Below, piece after piece: positions 18,107 to 26,988 of a stretch of 58,823 bases of DNA (its first letter is position 1; the number at the start of each line of letters is the position of its first letter). Origin of the DNA: Terriglobia bacterium (lineage in GTDB: Bacteria; Acidobacteriota; Terriglobia; Terriglobales; Acidobacteriaceae); NCBI GenBank assembly GCA_020073015.1, contig JAIQFZ010000041.1, positions 1 to 58,823 on the forward strand, read 5' to 3'. Below the pieces are notes generated by a model that was not told the origin of the DNA, searched no databases, and worked only from the letters and a program-made list of their open reading frames with translations. Position numbers and translations under genes: made by a program.

Positions 18107-18136
18107 CGGAGATGAGCAGGAAGAAGCTCATCTCCG
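18107..18136. terminator. Bidirectional hairpin terminator
   Basis: CGGAGATGAGC (18107-18117) pairs perfectly with GCTCATCTCCG (18126-18136) around an eight-base loop. It lies between the converging methyltransferase and DUF2231 genes. There is no long T run on either side, so termination strength is uncertain. Confidence 0.65.
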
Positions 18137-18152
18137 CCGTAGTGATCAACGA

Positions 18153-18704
18153 TTACCGCTCTTTGTCGTCGGCATCCGCAACTGCACGCCCTTTCTCGAG
18201 CAACCTCGTATCTGGATTCTTGTTGGGTCTGGCATTGGCGTTGTTGTCCGATGCGTAGGCTGTCGCCGCATTGTGGACATAGACGAGTTGACCACCCGCA
18301 TGGCCAACACGCACTGCGGCAACCGCGACGAGCAAGGTTCCAATTACCGTCATGCCGGTCAAGGCTCGAACGGCACCGGGCCTGCGCAGTATCAGAACAA
18401 GCGCCGCGGGCAACAAGGTGATGCCCGTTGCCCAAAGGAATTGCTCTGCAAGCTCCTCGTGTGTCTCCAGCGCAGGTTCCGGAACGATCGATTCAACCCT
18501 TTTTTCTTCACCTTGGCCGGTCTTCATCGCGAGAAGACCGCCCCCCAGTAGAAGGGCCTGCAGCACTACGATGGCTAGCCATGCGCGCGGCCGAACATGT
18601 CCTTTCCAGAGTGCCCACGAGAAGCCGAGGGCAAGAACTGGGAGGACGAACGCCAATCCAAGGGGTATGTGCACAAGGGCCGGATGCAGTGGTACAGATG
18701 TCAC
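18153..18704 (-). CDS. DUF2231-family membrane protein
   Basis: A 183-residue protein with four membrane helices. It opens with the family signature PLHPALVHIPLGLAFVLPVL, has further helices at AWLAIVVLQALLLGGGLLAM, TGITLLPAALVLIL and LTGMTVIGTLLVAVAAVRVGHAGG, and a polar, asparagine-rich tail. The histidines in the first helix and in GHAGGQLVY are conserved in DUF2231 and could bind haem or metal, but no function is established. It is transcribed alone and divergently from the LuxR-type gene. Confidence 0.88.
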   Translation of the reverse strand: MTSVPLHPALVHIPLGLAFVLPVLALGFSWALWKGHVRPRAWLAIVVLQALLLGGGLLAMKTGQGEEKRVESIVPEPALETHEELAEQFLWATGITLLPAALVLILRRPGAVRALTGMTVIGTLLVAVAAVRVGHAGGQLVYVHNAATAYASDNNANARPNKNPDTRLLEKGRAVADADDKER

Positions 18705-18813
18705 GGTGATCTCCTTTAGCGAATTTCTATCGCGTTTGCGTACGCGACTGGTCCGACACTACGATTGATGGCACGCGTTGTCATCGAACGTGCGTAAGAA
18801 GGGTTGTAACCAG

Positions 18814-19368
18814 ATGAAAACAGACGGGCTTGGATCGGGTGATCGCACGGATGTAGGATCCGGAACTCTGGTCCTTGCGATCGGACTGTTTGCCGTGATT
18901 GCCTCTCTCATCGGCTTCGACGTCCTCGCGGACTATCGCTCTGGCACCGAACCACCGCATCTGGTCACCGAGGGAGTTGTCATGGCACTTGCCCTGGTGG
19001 GTCTGGCGCTGCTGTGGAGGCAATTCAGATCCGTCCAACGGCGGGCCGAGCAGCTGACAGTCGACCTGGAATCCGCTAGACGCGAAGCACAACGCTTCCG
19101 CGAGGAGGCGCATGACGCGCTTCGGGGACTCGGCGAAGCCATAGACCGCCAGTTCACCCGCTGGGCCCTGTCTCCTGCTGAACGCGAGGTCGGTCTCCTG
19201 CTGCTCAAGGGGCTTAGCCACAGGGAAATTGCTCAGGTGAGGTCGACCACGGAGACGACCATTCGCCAGCAGGCGCTTGCGCTCTATCGCAAGTCAGGAT
19301 TGGGAAGCCGTGCAGAGCTATCGGCTTTCTTCTTAGAGGATCTGTTACTGCCCGTCGGCGAGCGGTGA
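18814..19368 (+). CDS. Membrane-bound LuxR-type helix-turn-helix regulator
   Basis: A 184-residue protein with two N-terminal membrane helices (VLAIGLFAVIASLIGFDVL and GVVMALALVGLALLWRQF), a coiled-coil linker rich in Glu and Arg (LESARREAQRFREEAHDALR) and a C-terminal LuxR/GerE DNA-binding domain (LSPAEREVGLLLLKGLSHRE, then STTETTIRQQALALYRKSGL). It is a one-component membrane regulator with no periplasmic domain to speak of, so the signal may be sensed in the membrane. The start at 18814 follows AAGGG. Targets are unknown; the divergent DUF2231 gene is the nearest. Confidence 0.85.
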   Translation: MKTDGLGSGDRTDVGSGTLVLAIGLFAVIASLIGFDVLADYRSGTEPPHLVTEGVVMALALVGLALLWRQFRSVQRRAEQLTVDLESARREAQRFREEAHDALRGLGEAIDRQFTRWALSPAEREVGLLLLKGLSHREIAQVRSTTETTIRQQALALYRKSGLGSRAELSAFFLEDLLLPVGER

Positions 19369-19402
19369 AACGCAAGCGTCTCTGTGACTTTTTGCGCTTT
19401 TG

Positions 19403-20527
19403 CTATTGGTGCCTTGCTTGCTGACTGCGCAAGATGATGCGTGCGATTTCTCCCCGGCTCCACAAGCGCATGCGAGGTCCCCAGGTGCCAGTACCACGAC
19501 AGACAATGATCGGCATTCCATTCACCTCATATCTGCCCGCCAGAAAAGGGTGCGTAAAGTGGACCAAGTATCTGAAAGGCCAAATCTGGCCTTCATGCGT
19601 GTGGCCCGAGAGCATCAGCCCCGCTCCCGAGTGCGCCACTGTCTCTACGTCCCACGGGGTATGCGACACAAATATGGTTGCCGCACCCGCAGGACGGCCT
19701 TCGAGCGCCTTTAGGATGAAGTTGCCGGTTTGGTTGCGCCGGCGCCGGCTCGTGAGGTCGTCAATTCCGGCCAAGATCAGGCCCGGCCGCAGCTCGGCCC
19801 AGCGATCATGCAGCACGTGAACGCCATTGTCTTCGAGCACGCTAGGGCTGCTTTTGTTTTCTTCATCGAACTCGTGATTGCCAGTGACTCCCCACACTCC
19901 AAGAGGAGCACGGAGAGTGCGCAACGAAGACAGCAGTTTGCTTTCTGAAGGATTGTCACCTTCAGCGATGTCACCCGCAAGGACAACTATGTCAGGATGC
20001 TCAGCCTGTACCTGCTGGATGCGGGCTTCAAGCCAATCCTTCCCAAGTTGCGCTCCTAAATGAAGATCCGAAACGAGGACGAGCACCGTGCCGTCCATTT
20101 CGACTGGCAGTCCCGCCAAACGGACTTCGTAGTTAGCAACCACTGGTTCACGATGACCTTGCACGAGCGCAATAACGGAAAGGAGCACACCGGCAAGAAG
20201 GGCCCAACCTCGGATGGCAGGCGCGAACCTTGGCCACAACCAGCCGAACAGGGTCACCAGATCCACCGCCAGCAACGCGACCAGCAGCAGGAACAGAATT
20301 CCGATCCAGTTGGCTCCGATGACTTCCAGTATTCGTGCCAGAACGCCCATACGGAAGTGATCGAGAATATGGGCGAGGATGTAGCTCGCCCACAGGAAGC
20401 AAGCCACCGCCGCAAGGAGATATCGAGACACGTGCCGGGAAATGACAGGAACAGATCTCGCACGCCAGAAAACGTAAACGTGCATCGCTGTCCATATCAA
20501 AAGCGCAACGATCAGAAAGAATCTCAT
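19403..20527 (-). CDS. Membrane-anchored calcineurin-like metallophosphoesterase
   Basis: A 374-residue protein with about four N-terminal membrane helices (residues 1-125) and a catalytic domain that faces the outside. The dinuclear metal motifs are all present: VSDLHLGA (D-x-H), LAGDIAEGD (G-D), TGNHEFDEE (G-N-H-E), a further histidine in VSHTPWD and SGHTHEGQ (G-H-x-H). The layout matches the YkoQ/YaeI group. Relatives act on lipid-linked or nucleotide phosphodiesters such as UDP-diacylglucosamine; the substrate here is not known. It converges on the LuxR-type gene at a 34-bp interval. Confidence 0.9.
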   Translation of the reverse strand: MRFFLIVALLIWTAMHVYVFWRARSVPVISRHVSRYLLAAVACFLWASYILAHILDHFRMGVLARILEVIGANWIGILFLLLVALLAVDLVTLFGWLWPRFAPAIRGWALLAGVLLSVIALVQGHREPVVANYEVRLAGLPVEMDGTVLVLVSDLHLGAQLGKDWLEARIQQVQAEHPDIVVLAGDIAEGDNPSESKLLSSLRTLRAPLGVWGVTGNHEFDEENKSSPSVLEDNGVHVLHDRWAELRPGLILAGIDDLTSRRRRNQTGNFILKALEGRPAGAATIFVSHTPWDVETVAHSGAGLMLSGHTHEGQIWPFRYLVHFTHPFLAGRYEVNGMPIIVCRGTGTWGPRMRLWSRGEIARIILRSQQARHQ

Positions 20528-20751
20528 CCGCCTCCCGTGGAGAATGCGCAGTCGCTCGCAGACCGCCGGCCGTCAAGTTCAGCATCGCTCCAGCGGCTTC
20601 GTTTCCGATGTGCACGGAGTCACTCGGCTCGGTGACGCGCTCCACAGGATGCGATTCGCGGGCTCGGTGAACTCTCCTGGAGCAGGTCTCGGACATTCAC
20701 GATGAGCCTAGAATTGAGGTAGGAAGAAGGCAGCCAGGAGGGCAAAGTGAG
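20528..20751. other. Divergent promoter region
   Basis: The 224 bases separate the starts of the metallophosphoesterase (minus) and the lytic transglycosylase (plus). It must contain both promoters. I see no small gene. Confidence 0.4.
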
Positions 20752-21948
20752 GTGTCCGGCACTCGTATTCTCCGAATCCTGACGGCAGTCTGTTTGGGTG
20801 CGCTGCTGTGCGCGTCGGGCTGGATTACGTTCCGAACCTGGCCGCGGAAGATATCGTTAGGCACAGGGCCATACCCTTCTGTTCATTTTGACCATGGCAA
20901 CATGGTCGTCCCCTTTCCAACTGAGACTCTGCTCGCGGAAGTCGGAAGGTTTGACGATGAACTTTCCGCCTACCTCTGGTTCGACTATCTGCGGAGCCGT
21001 CCAGGCATTGAAGGATCACAAGTTTTGCTCACGGTGGCGGAAAGGGAAGGGGCTCCGCTCTATCGAATTGAGATGGTGCTTCCGAACAATGCTCTGGTTG
21101 CGATTCCGTTTCTGGCGCAACTCGAAGCGAAGGCTTTTATTGAGGGCTTCGAGCTTGTGTTCGCAACCAGCCAGGGAGCGGAGCGCAGACGGGAACAGAC
21201 GAACCTATTTGTTGCAGCCTACAAGAGACCGGTCGAAAAAGAATTCAAGCTCCTGCCTCGAAAGCAGCTATTACGCTCCACGGTACATTTTTTGGTATTC
21301 AAGTCGCGGACCGACCCCCGTGTGCGCGGCAGGGATGAATCTCGACCGAGCAGCCTGAGCCACGAGCAGGCGACGGAACTGGCGGCTGACATTGTGGCAG
21401 TGGCAGAGTTTTATGATCTGCCTCTCGACGTGTTTCTCGGTATCGGCGCGATGGAAAACAACTATTTAAGCATCCGGGGTGATCTCAATCATGCCGTGTG
21501 GAAGAGGAAGGCGGCCAAGGACGACATCATCCTGAAGCGGCGCCGGGGAAGAGTTTTGGTCAGCAACTACTCGATCGGAGTGTGGCAGATTACACGCGAA
21601 ACGCTGCGCTATGCCCATGCTTTATACCTGACCGACAAGCGCGACTATTCTCAATTGCCGGAAAGGCTCCGGCCACCACCAACATTGGAACTGGACTTGA
21701 CCAATTCCCATGTATTGACCGCGTACGCGGGGTTGCTCCTCCGGGATCTCCTCGATCACTTCAATGGTGATGTTGACAAAGCAGTAGGAGCTTACAATGG
21801 GGGGCCTCGCAATCCCAATCTTCAATATGCCGCCGGAGTTGAAGCCGTGGCGGCGTATGCACGCAATATACTGGAGCGGGTCACAGCCGTGAACGAACAA
21901 GCGGCGACAGATACACTCGAGCGCGGGGTCAACACGAAAAAGGAATAG
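20752..21948 (+). CDS. Lytic transglycosylase (SLT domain)
   Basis: A 398-residue exported or membrane-anchored muramidase. An N-terminal helix (LTAVCLGALLCASGWITF) leads to an unassigned domain (about 40-200) and then the SLT fold. The catalytic glutamate is in IGAMENNYLS (near residue 230), followed by YSIGVWQITRETLRYAH and the late AVGAYNGGPRNPNLQYAAGV, which are the usual goose-type active-site segments. It cleaves the glycan strand of peptidoglycan, forming 1,6-anhydro ends. The start is GTG, with AGGAGGG 10-15 bases upstream. It faces away from the metallophosphoesterase. Confidence 0.88.
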   Translation: MSGTRILRILTAVCLGALLCASGWITFRTWPRKISLGTGPYPSVHFDHGNMVVPFPTETLLAEVGRFDDELSAYLWFDYLRSRPGIEGSQVLLTVAEREGAPLYRIEMVLPNNALVAIPFLAQLEAKAFIEGFELVFATSQGAERRREQTNLFVAAYKRPVEKEFKLLPRKQLLRSTVHFLVFKSRTDPRVRGRDESRPSSLSHEQATELAADIVAVAEFYDLPLDVFLGIGAMENNYLSIRGDLNHAVWKRKAAKDDIILKRRRGRVLVSNYSIGVWQITRETLRYAHALYLTDKRDYSQLPERLRPPPTLELDLTNSHVLTAYAGLLLRDLLDHFNGDVDKAVGAYNGGPRNPNLQYAAGVEAVAAYARNILERVTAVNEQAATDTLERGVNTKKE

Positions 21949-22087
21949 GCGGCATAAATCGGGGTTCGGTCGGGCGACGGGCCCGAATGGCATCGAATCC
22001 AAGTCACAGCAAAGATAGTGTTCGCATAAGCCGCCTGGCACGCAGTCCACACGGAGTTATGGCAACGGAAGGAAGTACGGGGGCCCC

Positions 22088-23023
22088 ATGAAGACGCCAC
22101 TGCCCAGCAGCCAGATTCTTCTGAAGAGCGTTCTTTTCGCCACGGATTTCTCGGCGGCCTCCATGCGGGCCTTGCCTTATGCCACCGACACGGCGACGCA
22201 ATACGGAGCTAGGCTATACGTCGCTCACGTGGTGCCGATAGAGTCCTATCTCCTGGGCGATTCGCAGGCGGTGGAACGCTTGCGACTGGCTCGGCAAGAA
22301 GCTGAATCGAGTTTGGCCAACATTGTGCGGTCCCCGTCCGTAGCCCGCATTTCCGGAACACCATTACTCGACAACGGCGATGTATGGGCGGTGCTGAGAG
22401 GGTTTATCGAACAGTACTCGGTGGATCTGTTGGTCGTCGGCACGACTGGGCGCACCGGGCTGGGAAAAGTTTTGCTTGGGTCGGTCGCAGAAGAGGCTAT
22501 TCGTGAATCGCCTTGTCCGGTCTTGGCTGTGGGTCCGAGAACGCCTGATGAAGCAGTGACCAGAGTGCAGAAGATCCTGTATGCGTCCGATCTCTCGGGA
22601 GACTCGTTGCTAGGGGCGCCATACGCGTTTTCTTGTGCGGAAAGATTCCACGCTCGTCTCACGCTGCTGCACGTGATGGCGAGCCTCCCCGAGTCGCCCT
22701 ACCTAGACGCGCAGATGGCAAGAGTCCGATTGGGCGAGATCGTCTCGCTTTATTCCCCACTCGCGACAGCACCGGATCTTCTGGTCGAGGTCGGATCGCC
22801 GGCAAATGTGATCTTGAAAGTTGCCGCCGACCTCGAGGCGGACCTGATCGTGATTGGAGCACGCGGAGCCGGCGCTGTTGCACGCCTGGCTTCTCACTTC
22901 GGGTCGATTGCACACAAGGTTGTCTCGCATGCACATTGCCCGGTGCTCACGGTCGGCGGATCCAGGGCTGAGTCGGCTGGTAGGCTACCGACAGCAACGG
23001 ATGCCACGCCGATTGGACGATGA
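22088..23023 (+). CDS. Universal stress protein with two UspA domains
   Basis: A 311-residue tandem UspA protein. Domain 1 starts LLKSVLFATDFSAASMRALP and ends with the ATP-binding segment VVGTTGRTGLGKVLLGS and CPVLAVG. Domain 2 starts VQKILYASDLSGDSLLGAPY and ends with VIGARGAGAVARLASHFGS and CPVLTVG. Domain 1 keeps the G-x2-G-x9-G-S pattern of nucleotide-binding members, domain 2 deviates. Such proteins support survival under stress or starvation. It stands alone between the transglycosylase and the chimeric exported protein. Confidence 0.92.
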   Translation: MKTPLPSSQILLKSVLFATDFSAASMRALPYATDTATQYGARLYVAHVVPIESYLLGDSQAVERLRLARQEAESSLANIVRSPSVARISGTPLLDNGDVWAVLRGFIEQYSVDLLVVGTTGRTGLGKVLLGSVAEEAIRESPCPVLAVGPRTPDEAVTRVQKILYASDLSGDSLLGAPYAFSCAERFHARLTLLHVMASLPESPYLDAQMARVRLGEIVSLYSPLATAPDLLVEVGSPANVILKVAADLEADLIVIGARGAGAVARLASHFGSIAHKVVSHAHCPVLTVGGSRAESAGRLPTATDATPIGR

Positions 23024-23060
23024 GTAGGACTGCCACTCGACAAGTCACAATGAGATTCCA

Positions 23061-25149
23061 TTGAGAAGATACCTGAACTCGGTCGCTTTGATTTTTGGCG
23101 CCACACTCTTCTGTCTCGGGCGCACTCCCGGTCCCGAGGAGTTTCTTCGCGCGCAAATGCACCTCTCGCCCAACCAGATTGCCGACATCCAAAACGGCAA
23201 AGCGGTGGCAACAATTCTTTCGTCTCCTAATCCATCTGACATCTTTGTATTCGGAGCCGTGTACGTCCGCACCAAGCCTGTCGCCTACCTTCAGTTAATG
23301 AGGGATGTCAACCGATTCAACAAACTGTCCGGGTATCTGGGTGCAGGAGAGTTCAGCAAGTCTCCAACGATGGAGGACATGGCCGGACTCTCCCTTGACC
23401 ATGACGACATTAAGGATCTTAAGAACTGTAGGCCCGGTAACTGCGAAGTGCAGCTTCCAGAGGAGTCCATGGAAGCCGCCCGGGCTTCGGTCAACTGGAA
23501 CTCGCCCGACGTAGCCGAACAGGTGAACGATCTCGCCAAGCGCAGGATCATCCGCCTCCTGGAGGATTACCAGTACAACGGTGATCGCGCTCTCGGAACC
23601 TACCGGGACAAGCGAGATCCATTGCCGGTTGCGGAACAGTTCAGATCCCTTCTGGGTCGCGTTGAATTGTTTCCCCAGTATCTCCCTGAACTGAATCGAT
23701 ACCTGTTGGACTACCCAGATTCGATGCCGGACGGAACACAGGACTTCTTTTATTGGGAAAAAGTTAATTTTGGCCTAAAGGCTACCATACGACTCAACCA
23801 TGGTGTGATCTATCGTGCTCCCGGCCTCGAACGCCGGGTGTATGTGCTTGCGATTAAGCAACTGTACGCCACGCACTATTTTCAAGCCGCGCTTGATCTG
23901 GGCAATCGAGAGGCGACCATAGAGAAGGAGATTCATGCGGAGCTCGTCGCTGAATCTTCGCCGGCCGCTGGCTTTGACAGCTATTGGCATTCACAACGCA
24001 GCCAAAAGGTTGGCGAGCAGTTCGGTTTCACGGAAGACGCGTGGAAAGTTGTGCAGCTGGGCAACTTCTCACCTGATTGTTTTGGTCCTGTCGCGGAGTA
24101 CGCATCCAGAAATCTAAAGAGCGAGGAACTGCAGGCGGTAAACGAATACATCTCGAATAATCCGCAAGTGCGCGGCGCCGCGATCTACCTCCATTTCGAC
24201 AACCTCATTGGTGATTTTCAACATAACTCCGATTTCGATTACCTTTTCAGCCATCTGCTGCAGAATGCGCAGCATGCCCTCGCTGATTACAATCGGCTTC
24301 ACGCGGATGAGCGCCTACGCAGGGTCTTGACACTAATTACGCTCGGCGCTTCGCTACACGCAGTGCAGGATTTCTACAGTCACTCCGATTGGATTCACAA
24401 CGACTTCAACGAAACCGATGTCAAGATGGTCAGGTTGCCCTCCGGCGAGCTTCGCGCGCCCACATGGTTTGAGTTCCGCAGCCGGCACGATCAGCCGGAC
24501 AAATGGCCGTTTCAGGTTCGGTCCGGTATTTACCCGCCCACCTCAGGTGCGCTAAACACGCGCACTCACATGAACCACGACAATTCTCGCTTGATGTTTA
24601 CGGAATACGAGAACCCTGGGCAGCCGCTAAGACCACAAGCGGAGTATCACAACGCTGGCCCGGTCCCTGCGCGTGGCGACGATGCCTCAGACCTCGCGCA
24701 CCAGCAGCGCGGTAATCACAGCGATGGCAGCCAATGTCGAGTGGGTCAAGAAGATTGAAGAAAATGCCGATGCGAAGAAGGCCATCGAGTCAGCTAAAGG
24801 CTGGAGTTTGAAGTTGCACGATCCTCACCTTTCCAAGGAATTGAAAGCGGGCGAGATTACCCAAATGGCACTCTCCTGCGCCGTTGGAAAATGGGATGGC
24901 GATAATCCTCCGAGCGAGCGCGGCGCCCTCTGCCGTTCAGTCTTAGACCGCAGAATGAATTCCGTCGGTGGAATGACCGGCTCGCAGCTTTGGTCCGACA
25001 TTATCGGCCTCGCCACGAATCTTCTCACACCTTTTGCCCTCAAGTTCACGGGTCTGTTCTGGGAGGTTCACGGGCAGTACCACATTTTGGAGCGCCTGGT
25101 GCAAGACATTGGCTCCAACTCTGGACACTACGCCTTCAGCAAGAAATGA
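23061..25149 (+). pseudogene. Exported chimeric protein with HetC-like C-terminal part, frameshifted
   Basis: The frame from 23061 (TTG; signal peptide, 565 codons) runs to 24758, but its coherent sequence stops near DASDLAHQQ. The continuation AVITAMAANVEWVKKIEENA proceeds one frame over to 25149. One extra base in cagcagCgcggtaatc near 24710 accounts for this, so the intact product would be about 695 residues. Residues 1-300 resemble a family of exported proteins of unknown function (NGKAVATILSS, MEDMAGLSLDHDDIKDLKNC). The later part has LGASLHAVQDFYSHSDWIHN, typical of HetC/zinc-phospholipase-C-like folds. A sequencing error or a programmed shift remains possible. Confidence 0.65.
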
Positions 25150-25253
25150 GTACGAATGCTTCGTTGCCGGAGACACGAGGGATTCCCTGTGCACCCTGAC
25201 GATGCGTGAGGCGCGGTTTTGTGAGTGCGGAAAAGCCGGTGTAGACTGCGTCT

Positions 25254-25739
25254 ATGGCTGCGAAAAAGAAAACCAAAAAGAAGCAGACGAGATCAAGAAG
25301 AACCGCCGACAAGAAGGTGGCGCCGACGAAGAAGCTGGCTAGGAAGGGGAGAACTTCTAAGAAGTTGACTAAGAAGAAGCCTGCTCCGAAAAGGGTGCCG
25401 GTGAAAACGAAGGCCGTCGGCAAGGAGGCGATCGGTGGGAAGACGGTTCGCGCGCTTAAGAAACGGGTTCGGGAGAAAAGCCAGAGCGTGGATACGGTGG
25501 CGTTGTCACCGGAGAAACCGGTAGCGCGCTCGGGTCGGCAATCGGGAGATTTGCAGGGATTGTCCAGCGTCGAGAGTGCAGATTCGGAGAGTGTCGGCGA
25601 TTTGCTGGAGGAAGGAAACGCGTTTGAAGCCGACGTAGTCACGGGCGTGGAAGCCGCCGGCAGCTCTGATCAGAAGGAAGTTCGCACGCATGAGGTGCCG
25701 GAGGATGACGTGCCCGGCGAATATCTGGATAAAGACTAG
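25254..25739 (+). CDS. Bipolar lysine-rich protein with acidic tail
   Basis: A 161-residue protein of strikingly uneven charge. The first ~75 residues are packed with Lys and Arg (MAAKKKTKKKQTRSRRT, then repeated K-K stretches with Ala/Pro as in histone H1 tails). The last ~60 are acidic and end EVPEDDVPGEYLDKD. I know the acidic C-terminus from small acidobacterial proteins of unknown function. The basic half could bind DNA or RNA non-specifically, and the acidic half could tune this. No folded domain is visible. A hairpin followed by six T residues ends the unit at about 25835. Confidence 0.75.
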   Translation: MAAKKKTKKKQTRSRRTADKKVAPTKKLARKGRTSKKLTKKKPAPKRVPVKTKAVGKEAIGGKTVRALKKRVREKSQSVDTVALSPEKPVARSGRQSGDLQGLSSVESADSESVGDLLEEGNAFEADVVTGVEAAGSSDQKEVRTHEVPEDDVPGEYLDKD

Positions 25740-25813
25740 TCGATTAGCGAAGGAAAGACGAAAATCTGCCAAAAAAGGCAGAGGCCAAAACTCGGGGGCA
25801 ACTCGGGGGCAAC

Positions 25814-25835
25814 AAGCGCCGAACGGGCGTTTTTT
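25814..25835 (+). terminator. Intrinsic terminator behind the lysine-rich gene
   Basis: AAGCGCC and GGCGTTT pair around a five-base loop and run into TTTTTT. This lies about 75 bases behind the stop at 25739. Just upstream is a 12-bp tandem (CTCGGGGGCAA twice, 25791-25813) and a small CTGCC/GGCAG hairpin at 25766-25781. Confidence 0.5.
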
Positions 25836-25870
25836 AGGGGTCTGTACGTTATCTAAGATATTGAAAACAC

Positions 25871-25939
25871 AGGGACGGTAAACCCGGAAACGGACTGTCA
25901 CGGCAGAGGCCGCGGGTTCGAGTCCCGTCGTCCCCGCCA
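25871..25939 (+). other. Damaged tRNA(Asp)-like sequence, probable attachment-site remnant
   Basis: The 3' half is tRNA-like: an anticodon-loop phrase CTGTCAC (GTC, Asp), a T arm CGGGTTCGAGTCCCG, the acceptor strand CGTCCCC, discriminator G and encoded CCA. Upstream, AGGGACG would pair with the acceptor except for the first base. But the D arm is about eight bases too short and the anticodon stem does not pair, so it cannot be a working tRNA. Orphan tRNA 3' ends of this kind typically mark the far end of an integrated element, which would then lie on the left side. No integrase is visible nearby. Confidence 0.6.
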
Positions 25940-26035
25940 TTCCTTTCAATGGTTTACAGGATGCCCCTCGCGGGCATTTTCTGTTTCCCCACAAATTCGG
26001 CGGCCACTCTAGTTCGGACGACAGTTCTCGAGTCG

Positions 26036-26180
26036 TCAACGGATCACGATCCTGCCGCTGACAGTGTGCACCTCAATGCGCGTTCCACTGCCATTGACCT
26101 TCTGGTGGAAGTGACGGGCATCAGAGTCCAGCCTTGCGAGGTCGTCACGATCGACGTACGGCGACTGCGACAGATCGTCT
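26036..26180 (-). pseudogene. Short C-terminal gene relic of uncertain family
   Basis: The minus-strand frame ending TGA at 26036-26038 reads SPYVDRDDLARLDSDARHFH and closes TRIEVHTVSGRIVIR. The T-V-S-G-R ending is common in DUF4097-type putative adhesins, but the fragment is too short to be sure. Upstream in the same frame the sequence is the out-of-frame shadow of the permease relic, so nothing longer can be rebuilt. Confidence 0.35.
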
Positions 26181-26208
26181 GAAAGTTTGTGCTGACGCCT
26201 CAAACTCG

Positions 26209-26922
26209 TCAACGCGAGAACCCGGGACTTCGATGCGCCCGTCGTTTCCCCGCCCAGTCCAACCACACTCCGATTAGCACCAGGGCTCCGCAGCCGCCGA
26301 CGATTTTGAAAACGGCGAGCGGCTTGTTCGGTTCGTCGGGTGGCGGCAGTACGGAGAGTGCGATGGTCAGCGCCGTGGTGGTGAATCCAAGGATCGAGAG
26401 CGCGTAAGCCGCTGGTCTCCCTCCGGGCACGCGAATCACGCCTGATCCGGCGGGCTCGCGTTGCAACTGGAACATCGGGATGAAGTATGTGATCACCCCC
26501 ATACTGAGGAGCGTCATAGGCGCCTTTCACGCTCGTCCCAGCCTGTCCGAGGAAGATGAACACCGCGCCCGATCAACGTTTGAGTCAGCAACGCGCCCCA
26601 CGGCGTTCCGCAGCGCGGATGCAGCGCGCCAAACGACGGCGGCAGATAACGATCGATGCCGGCGACAAAAGGCAGCCGGGCACAAGCCGCCAGATACCGC
26701 CGAGGCCCCGTTGTTGCTCAGTGCGATGAGAAATGCGGCGAGTGGAAGTACGCCTGGTACTCGGACGCGGCCCACAGTTTTTGCAATGGCCTGCACCAGC
26801 CCTTGCAGACTGTTGATTTCGCGAAATCCCATGACCCGCTTGGGGCGGTTCGGGTCCTCGGCTTCGGCGATGGAAAGTCCGGGTCCGACTACGGAAATCG
26901 GTGATGGCTCTGGGTCGTTCAC
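26209..26922 (-). pseudogene. Decayed APC-family amino acid permease
   Basis: Three frames together give pieces of one permease. The start reads PNRPKRVMGFRE and jumps at once to a mid-protein helix, GVLPLAAFLIALSNNGASAV, so much of the transport core is missing. VFIFLGQAGTSVKGAYDA follows in a second frame near 26560, then SMGVITYFIPMFQLQREPAG, LGFTTTALTIALSVLPPPDE and KPLAVFKIVGGCGALVLIGV in a third. Internal deletion plus at least two frameshifts make it non-functional. An intact permease of the same superfamily lies 67 bp upstream on the same strand but is not a close copy. Confidence 0.8.
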
Positions 26923-26988
26923 TCGCGGCTACCGTGGAGTTGAGCGGTAAGGATTAACAGAGAGTTGGGGGAAACGGCAAGGCGAATC

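Noticed and set aside
25871-25939. Functional tRNA-Asp
   Set aside because: The anticodon stem does not pair and the D arm is too short.
25506-26039. Minus-strand frame with the phrase GTTGLEPAASAV
   Set aside because: This familiar database phrase is the reverse translation of the tRNA-like 3' end at 25871-25939, not a protein.
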